Below, piece by piece: positions 58,040-64,000 of a stretch of DNA of 64,000 nt. A program made the position numbers and the translations under genes. Position 1 is the first letter of the stretch, and each line of letters begins with the position of its first letter. This DNA comes from Candidatus Metaruminococcus caecorum (GTDB lineage Bacteria; Bacillota; Clostridia; Oscillospirales; Ruminococcaceae): contig CAJFTY010000028.1 in assembly GCA_904420045.1 (NCBI GenBank), positions 24,915 to 88,914 of the forward strand, given 5' to 3'. The notes beneath the pieces were generated by a model. The model made no database searches. It saw only the letters and a list, made by a program, of their open reading frames with translations, and had not been told where the DNA came from.

Positions 58040-58383
58040 TCAGTTGCCTCCCCTCAGCCCGTTTTCCCACAGCAGCCCGCAGGCAGTGAACATCCGGTGC
58101 CCGGTGGTCATCAAAACAATCTCCCGCTGGTTCGCCAGGTCGATCATGGCCTGGTCCGGCTGTTTACCCCGGACGAACACGATGCACAGCATATCCATCA
58201 TATCCGCCGTGCGGATCACCTGTGGGTTGACAAGGCCCGTCAGCAGAATCGACTGGTCCTTGACAAACGCCAGCACATCGCTCATCATATCCGAGCCGCA
58301 GGCGGTGTGGATCTCCTTGTCCAGATGCTCCTGGCCGCAGACTACCTGGCAGTCTAAAATCTCCTGGGCGTTTCGTATGGTCA
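58040..58383 (-). CDS. DRTGG-domain protein
   Basis: MTIRNAQEILDCQVVCGQEHLDKEIHTACGSDMMSDVLAFVKDQSILLTGLVNPQVIRTADMMDM; start corrected from 58600. Confidence 0.82.
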
Positions 58384-58754
58384 TAAACGTTTCTTCCTTC
58401 CTTTCCGGATGATTGGCAGTCGGTTTCCCGCCGGGACAGGCGCGCCCTTTTTTGTATTTGCCCCTGGCTTCCTTCATATATTTTATCATATGAACCATCA
58501 TCATTATTATATATGTTGTATATGGGAATAGCAACTTCAGGCAAGAAACTCTTTTTATTTCTGTCAAAAGTAGACAAAAAAAACACCAATATTTATTCAC
58601 TGTCCTATCTGGATTTTGTCACGGCGCAATGTTATAATTTAATAAATGTGCGGCTTGGCACCCTGTCGTACTTTTTTCATGTACTACACCTTTTGTACAT
58701 CACCGATTGTGACCGATGTCCTGCACTTTAATAGTTTAAGGAGGCTTCTTTCGT

Positions 58755-59252
58755 ATGGCAAACAAAAAATGCGCAATTCCTTTTACGGGCACGCCCGAAC
58801 AGGAAAAGGAACTGATGCGCGTCATCCATGAGCACAAGGAAGAAAAAGGCGCGTTGATGCCCATTCTTCAGCAGGCCCAGGAAATTTACGGCTATCTGCC
58901 GGAGGAGGTTTTGGAAAAAATCTCCGGCGAAACCGGGATTCCCATGGCTGAAATTTACGGTGTTGTGACCTTTTACTCCCAGTTCTCTTTAAATCCCAAG
59001 GGAAAATACAAAATTTCCGTATGTCTTGGCACCGCCTGCTACGTCAAAGGGTCTGGCGCGGTGTACAACCGCCTGGAGCAAAAGCTTGGCATCAAGGGCG
59101 GCGAATGTACCCCGGACGGGAAGTTCTCCCTGGAAGCCTGCCGCTGCATCGGCGCGTGCGGACTGGCTCCTGTTATCACGGTAAACGACGATGTTTACGG
59201 CCGCCTGGAAGCCGATGAAATCGACGACATCCTGGCGAAATACGCGGAATAG
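58755..59252 (+). CDS. NuoE-like [2Fe-2S] subunit of NAD-dependent hydrogenase
   Basis: GVVTFYSQFSLNPKGKYKISVCLGTACYVKGSG, EACRCIGACGLAPVITVNDDVYG. Confidence 0.93.
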   Translation: MANKKCAIPFTGTPEQEKELMRVIHEHKEEKGALMPILQQAQEIYGYLPEEVLEKISGETGIPMAEIYGVVTFYSQFSLNPKGKYKISVCLGTACYVKGSGAVYNRLEQKLGIKGGECTPDGKFSLEACRCIGACGLAPVITVNDDVYGRLEADEIDDILAKYAE

Positions 59253-59255
59253 GCC

Positions 59256-59804
59256 ATGCAGGAACTGTCGCTCAACGTCCTGGACATCGTGCAGAACTCC
59301 ATCAAGGCGGGCGCCTCTCTGGTCGGGATTACCCTGGACCGCTCCCGGCGGGATCAGACTATGTCCATTGAGATCAGCGACGACGGCTGCGGCATGGATG
59401 AAGCGCAGGTCGCCCATGTAATGGACCCATTCTATACCACGCGGACCACCCGCAAAGTGGGCCTTGGAGTTCCCTTTTTTAAAATGACGGCGGAAATGAC
59501 CGGTGGAAGCTTTTCCATCCGCTCACAGCCCGGCAAAGGAACGACCGTGCGGGCTTTTTATCACACCGACCATATCGACATGCTACCGGTGGGCGATATG
59601 ACCGCCACCATCACCACCCTGATTTCAGTCAACCCGGATTTGGAATTTGTCTATACAAGCCGAGTGGACGGCCGGGAATTTGTCTTGGACACCCGGGAGA
59701 TCAAAGCGGTTTTAGAGGGCGTTCCCATTCATTCAAACGAAGTTCTGCTGTTTATCAAGGATTTTATAAGCGAACATCAACAAGCAATCGATCAACCGGA
59801 ATAA
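59256..59804 (+). CDS. Stand-alone HATPase-domain protein
   Basis: ISDDGCGMDEAQVAHVMDPFYTTRTTRKVGLGVPFFK, no DHp or sensor domain visible. Confidence 0.88.
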   Translation: MQELSLNVLDIVQNSIKAGASLVGITLDRSRRDQTMSIEISDDGCGMDEAQVAHVMDPFYTTRTTRKVGLGVPFFKMTAEMTGGSFSIRSQPGKGTTVRAFYHTDHIDMLPVGDMTATITTLISVNPDLEFVYTSRVDGREFVLDTREIKAVLEGVPIHSNEVLLFIKDFISEHQQAIDQPE

Positions 59805-59880
59805 AGCGGTATCAAATCTGGCTTGCACATAAACGGCCCACGGGCTGCGCGCAGGCCGTTCGAAAGGAAGGAACACTTGT

Positions 59881-60252
59881 ATGAAAAGTCTGGAAGAGCT
59901 CAAGGCGATCCGGGATAAAGTCAAACACAGCGTCAATGTCCGGGAAGAGGACGGAGACGCGATCCGCGTGGTCGTGGGCATGGCCACCTGCGGGATCGCT
60001 GCCGGCGCGCGGCCCGTTTTAAACGCCTTCACCGAGGAAGTGGCAAAGCGGGAACTGCAAAACGTCTCGATCACCCAGACTGGCTGCATCGGCATCTGCC
60101 AGTATGAGCCTGTGGTGGAGATTTTCACCCCCGACGGACAAAAAACCACCTATGTCAAAATGACTGCGGAAAAGGTTGCCCGGGTGGTTGCCGACCACAT
60201 TGTCAACGGCAACGTTGTGACCGAGTACACCATCGGCGCCAACACAAAGTAA
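59881..60252 (+). CDS. Thioredoxin-like (2Fe-2S) ferredoxin
   Basis: VVGMATCGIAAGARPVLNAF ... QTGCIGICQYEPVVEI. Confidence 0.9.
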   Translation: MKSLEELKAIRDKVKHSVNVREEDGDAIRVVVGMATCGIAAGARPVLNAFTEEVAKRELQNVSITQTGCIGICQYEPVVEIFTPDGQKTTYVKMTAEKVARVVADHIVNGNVVTEYTIGANTK

Positions 60253-60265
60253 GGAGGATTTTTGC

Positions 60266-62053
60266 ATGTATCGTTCTCACGTACTTGTCTGTGGTGGTAC
60301 CGGATGTACCTCCTCGGGCAGTCAGCAGATCATCAACGTCTTGGAAGAGGAAATCAGCAAGCAGGGCCTGGATCAGGAAGTCAAGGTCATCAAGACCGGC
60401 TGTTTCGGCCTGTGCGCGTTGGGCCCTATTATGATCGTCTATCCCGAGGGGAGCTTTTACTCCCGGGTCAAACCCGACGACATCCCGGAAATTGTGTCCG
60501 AGCATCTGTTAAAAGGCCGGATTGTCAAGCGGCTGCTCTACTCTGAGACCGTCACCGATGACGGCGTCAAATCCCTCAACGACACCACCTTTTATAAAAA
60601 ACAGCACCGGGTGGCCCTGCGCAATTGCGGCGTTATCAACCCGGAGAACATCGAAGAGTACATAGCGTTCGACGGCTATGAGGCGCTGGGCAAGGTGCTG
60701 ACCGAATATACCCCCGAGCAGGTCATCCAGGTCATTAAGGATTCCGGTCTGCGGGGCCGGGGCGGCGGCGGATTCTCCACCGGCCTTAAATGGAGCCTGG
60801 CCCGCATGAACGACGCGGATCAAAAATACGTCTGCTGCAACGCCGACGAGGGCGACCCGGGCGCGTTTATGGACCGCTCCATCCTGGAGGGCGACCCCCA
60901 CGCCGTGCTGGAGGCCATGGCCATCGCCGGTTACGCCATCGGCGCGACCCAGGGCTACATCTACGTCCGGGCGGAGTATCCCATCGCGGTCAAACGGCTG
61001 GAGATCGCCATCGCCCAGGCCCGGGAGTACGGCCTGCTGGGTAAAAACATCTTTGACTCCGGCTTTGACTTTGACATCGGCCTGCGCCTGGGCGCCGGCG
61101 CGTTTGTCTGCGGCGAGGAAACCGCGCTGATGACCTCCATTGAAGGCCACCGGGGCGAGCCCCGTCCCCGTCCTCCCTTCCCTGCCCAGAAGGGCCTGTG
61201 GCAGAAACCCACCATTTTAAACAATGTGGAAACCTATGCCAACATCCCCCAGATCATCCTGAAAGGCGCGGACTGGTTTGCCTCGATGGGCACCGAAAAG
61301 TCCAAGGGCACCAAGGTGTTCGCCCTGGGCGGAAAAATCCACAACACCGGCCTGGTGGAGGTCCCCATGGGCACCACCCTGCGGGAGATCGTGGAAGAAA
61401 TCGGCGGCGGCATCCCCGACGGCAAGAAGTTTAAAGCCGCCCAGACCGGAGGCCCCTCCGGCGGATGCATCCCCGCGGAGCATTTTGACATTCCCATCGA
61501 CTACGACAACCTGATCTCCATCGGCTCGATGATGGGCTCTGGTGGTCTGATCGTCATGGATGAAGACACCTGTATGGTGGATATCGCCAAGTTCTTCCTG
61601 GAGTTCACCGTGGATGAAAGCTGCGGCAAGTGCACCCCCTGCCGGGTGGGCACCAAGCGGATGCTGGAGCTTCTCACCAAGATCACCCACGGCAACGCCA
61701 CCATGGAGGATCTGGACAAACTGGAAGAGCTGTGCTACCACATCAAGCAGAACTCCCTGTGCGGACTGGGCCAGACCGCTCCCAATCCGGTGCTGTCCAC
61801 CCTGAAATACTTCCGAGACGAATACATCGCCCACGTGGTGGATAAAAAATGTCCCGCCGGGGTCTGTAAAGCGCTCCTCAGCTATGAAATCGATGAAGAC
61901 AAATGCAAAGGCTGTACTCTGTGTGCCCGGGTTTGCCCGGTGGGCGCAATCACAGGGGACGTGAAAAACCCGCACCACATCGATAAGACCAAATGTATCA
62001 AGTGCGGCGCCTGCATGGAAAAATGCCGCTTCGGCGCAATTGAGAAGAAATAA
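60266..62053 (+). CDS. NuoF-like NADH/flavin subunit of NAD-dependent hydrogenase
   Basis: GLRGRGGGGFSTGLKWSLAR, YVCCNADEGDPGAFMDRSILEGDPH, ESCGKCTPCRVGTKRM, C-terminal 2x[4Fe-4S]. Confidence 0.95.
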   Translation: MYRSHVLVCGGTGCTSSGSQQIINVLEEEISKQGLDQEVKVIKTGCFGLCALGPIMIVYPEGSFYSRVKPDDIPEIVSEHLLKGRIVKRLLYSETVTDDGVKSLNDTTFYKKQHRVALRNCGVINPENIEEYIAFDGYEALGKVLTEYTPEQVIQVIKDSGLRGRGGGGFSTGLKWSLARMNDADQKYVCCNADEGDPGAFMDRSILEGDPHAVLEAMAIAGYAIGATQGYIYVRAEYPIAVKRLEIAIAQAREYGLLGKNIFDSGFDFDIGLRLGAGAFVCGEETALMTSIEGHRGEPRPRPPFPAQKGLWQKPTILNNVETYANIPQIILKGADWFASMGTEKSKGTKVFALGGKIHNTGLVEVPMGTTLREIVEEIGGGIPDGKKFKAAQTGGPSGGCIPAEHFDIPIDYDNLISIGSMMGSGGLIVMDEDTCMVDIAKFFLEFTVDESCGKCTPCRVGTKRMLELLTKITHGNATMEDLDKLEELCYHIKQNSLCGLGQTAPNPVLSTLKYFRDEYIAHVVDKKCPAGVCKALLSYEIDEDKCKGCTLCARVCPVGAITGDVKNPHHIDKTKCIKCGACMEKCRFGAIEKK

Positions 62054-62061
62054 GAAGAGGA

Positions 62062-63813
62062 GTGTACCGAATGGAAACTGTAAACATCAAAATCAATGGT
62101 ATGCCCCTGACTGTGCCTAAAAATTATACGATTTTAGAAGCGGCACGTTCAGCCGGCATTGATATTCCCACCCTGTGCTACCTCAAGGAGATCAACGAGA
62201 TCGGCGCCTGCCGCATCTGCGTGGTGGAAGTCAAAGGGGCCAGAAGCCTGGTGACCGCCTGCGTTTACCCGGTCAACGAGGGGATGGAAGTGTTCACCAA
62301 CACCCCCGCAGTGCTCAAATCCCGCAAGCTCACGCTGGAGCTCATCCTCTCCACCCATGAGCGCAAATGTCTGTCCTGCGTGCGCTCGGGCAGCTGCGAG
62401 CTGCAAAAGCTCTGCTACGAGTATCAGGTGGATGACGAAACCTACTTCGAGGGTGAAAAACACCACTATGAAATCGACGACTCGGCGCTGCACATGTACC
62501 GGGACAACAACAAATGTATCCTCTGCCGCCGCTGCGTAGCCGCCTGCTCCAAGCTGCAGGGCATCGGCGTGATCGACGCCAACGAGCGGGGCTTTAACAC
62601 CCACATCGGCTGCGCGTTCGAAAAAGACCTGGCGGACACCAGCTGCGTGTCCTGCGGCCAGTGCATTGTGGCCTGCCCCACCGGCGCGTTGTCTGAAAAG
62701 GACGACACCCAGCCGGTTTGGGACGCCCTCCACGATCCCAGCAAGCACGTGGTGGTCCACACCGCACCCTCCATCCGCGCCACCTTGGGTGAGGCTTTCG
62801 GAAACCCCGTTGGCACCAACGTCAAGGGAAAAATGGTGGCTGCGCTGCGCCGCCTGGGCTTTGACAAGGTGTTTGACACCGATTTCGGTGCGGATCTGAC
62901 CATCATGGAGGAAGCCAACGAATTCATCGAGCGGGTGCAAAACGGCGGAAAGCTTCCCATGATTACCTCCTGCTCCCCCGGATGGGTCAAATTCTGCGAA
63001 CATTATTACCCGGATCTGCTGGACAACATGTCCTCCTGCAAATCCCCCCAGCAGATGTCCGGCGCGATTATCAAAACCTACTACGCCCAGAAGATGGGGA
63101 TTGACCCCAAGGATATCTTCTGCGTGAGCATCATGCCCTGCACCGCGAAAAAATTCGAAGTGCAGCGGGATTTCCAGGACGCGGCGGGCGTGCCCGACGT
63201 GGACGTAGCCCTGACCACCCGGGAGCTTGCCCGGATGATCAATCGGGCGGGGATCCTGTTTAACGAGCTCCCCGACGAGGAGTTCGATTCTCCTCTGGGC
63301 GATTCCACCGGCGCCGCGGCGATCTTTGGAGCCACCGGCGGCGTGATGGAAGCCGCTTTGCGTACGGCGGTGGAAACCCTCACCGGCAAGGAGCTGGAAA
63401 AGCCCGACTTTATGGAAGTCCGGGGTACTGCGGACATCAAAGAGGCCACTTATAACGTGGCCGGCATGGATGTCAACGTGGCGGTGGTTTCGGGACTTGC
63501 CAACGCCAGAAAGCTGCTGGATGACGTAAAGGCTGGTAAAAAGAATTACCACTTCATCGAAGTGATGGCCTGCCCCGGCGGATGCGTCAACGGCGGCGGA
63601 CAGCCCACTCAGCCCGCCTCGGTTCGCAACTTTGTGGACCTAAAGGCAAAGCGCGCGGCCGCACTGTATGAGGAGGATAAAGATCTTCCTCTGCGTAAAT
63701 CCCATGAGAGCCCGGTCATCAAAACGTTATATGACGAATTCCTGGAAAAACCCGGAAGCCACAAGGCCCACGAGATTCTCCATACCAAATACGTGGCGCG
63801 CAGCATTTATTAA
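62062..63813 (+). CDS. NADH-dependent [FeFe]-hydrogenase catalytic subunit
   Basis: N-terminal 2Fe-2S, CLSCVRSGSC, 2x4Fe-4S, H-cluster loops TSCSPGW, MPCTAKKFE, EVMACPGGCVNGGGQP; AGAAGAGGAGTG RBS region with a start at 62062 or 62071. Confidence 0.95.
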   Translation: MYRMETVNIKINGMPLTVPKNYTILEAARSAGIDIPTLCYLKEINEIGACRICVVEVKGARSLVTACVYPVNEGMEVFTNTPAVLKSRKLTLELILSTHERKCLSCVRSGSCELQKLCYEYQVDDETYFEGEKHHYEIDDSALHMYRDNNKCILCRRCVAACSKLQGIGVIDANERGFNTHIGCAFEKDLADTSCVSCGQCIVACPTGALSEKDDTQPVWDALHDPSKHVVVHTAPSIRATLGEAFGNPVGTNVKGKMVAALRRLGFDKVFDTDFGADLTIMEEANEFIERVQNGGKLPMITSCSPGWVKFCEHYYPDLLDNMSSCKSPQQMSGAIIKTYYAQKMGIDPKDIFCVSIMPCTAKKFEVQRDFQDAAGVPDVDVALTTRELARMINRAGILFNELPDEEFDSPLGDSTGAAAIFGATGGVMEAALRTAVETLTGKELEKPDFMEVRGTADIKEATYNVAGMDVNVAVVSGLANARKLLDDVKAGKKNYHFIEVMACPGGCVNGGGQPTQPASVRNFVDLKAKRAAALYEEDKDLPLRKSHESPVIKTLYDEFLEKPGSHKAHEILHTKYVARSIY

Positions 63814-63817
63814 ACAA

Positions 63818-63862
63818 CAAAAACAATCGGCCCGTCCATCGGACGGGCCGATTGTTTTTGTG
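63818..63862 (+). terminator. Intrinsic terminator of hydrogenase operon
   Basis: ACAAAAACAATCGGCCCGTCC-atc-GGACGGGCCGATTGTTTTTGT. Confidence 0.85.
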
Positions 63863-64000
63863 CAGAAGCTTCTCCAATGCCACAAGTAAAAAACAGATTT
63901 ACCCGGCCCAGCTTCCTGGATTTCATTTAAAAAAGCCCTGTCCAGAATGCGGCATAGACTTAGCGGAGAATTAGAAGTGCGGTGAGCCGCATTCCGAAAA

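Noticed and set aside
58615-58650. Possible Rex operator (TGTTATAATTTAATAA) upstream of the hydrogenase operon
   Set aside because: Only a partial match to TTGTTAA-N4-TTAACAA and it overlaps a TATAAT-like -10; insufficient to call.
62149-63552. 467-aa antisense ORF across the hydrogenase catalytic gene
   Set aside because: Antisense of a strongly conserved gene in GC-rich DNA; low-complexity G/H/V-rich translation typical of spurious reverse frames.
63858-63974. Start-less plus-strand frame reading CRSFSNATSKKQIYPAQLPGFHLKKPCPECGIDLAEN
   Set aside because: CPECG looks zinc-ribbon-like, but it has no start codon or RBS, directly follows a terminator and is only about 37 codons at the window edge; possible gene fragment but not supportable.

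Overview
About 64 kb of a moderately GC-rich, spore-forming Clostridia chromosome (Oscillospiraceae/Ruminococcaceae-like by gene content). Most of it is ordinary core genome: MutY, CorA, the SRP RNA-dnaX-ybaB-recR-smpB-ssrA block, prfA-tsaC/sua5-coaE-slt-M18 aminopeptidase, a GH36/PfkB/GH32 sugar cluster, MltG, U32 peptidase, YfhO, ThyX/dTMP kinase, PcrA, a gerA-type germination operon, nrdR, murC. It ends with an NADH-dependent [FeFe]-hydrogenase locus flanked by DRTGG, PHP and ATPase-fold regulatory genes. Items most worth a second look: (1) two tandem, approximately 85-nt, multi-hairpin elements between prfA and tsaC whose stems differ by compensatory changes (28582-28772); (2) a cas-less two-repeat, one-spacer relic resembling a type I-C CRISPR array (about 15525-15621); (3) a DUF951 gene whose conserved N-terminus lines up with an ACG codon behind a perfect AGGAGG; (4) a 25-aa Cys-tailed peptide behind a perfect sigma-K-like promoter; (5) an AT-rich patch downstream of ssrA with two diverged paralogous HTH genes; (6) a second hydrogenase-like Fe-S protein with an altered active-site loop in the hydrogenase regulatory cluster. 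All calls are by eye from sequence and motif recognition; no database search or folding was run.
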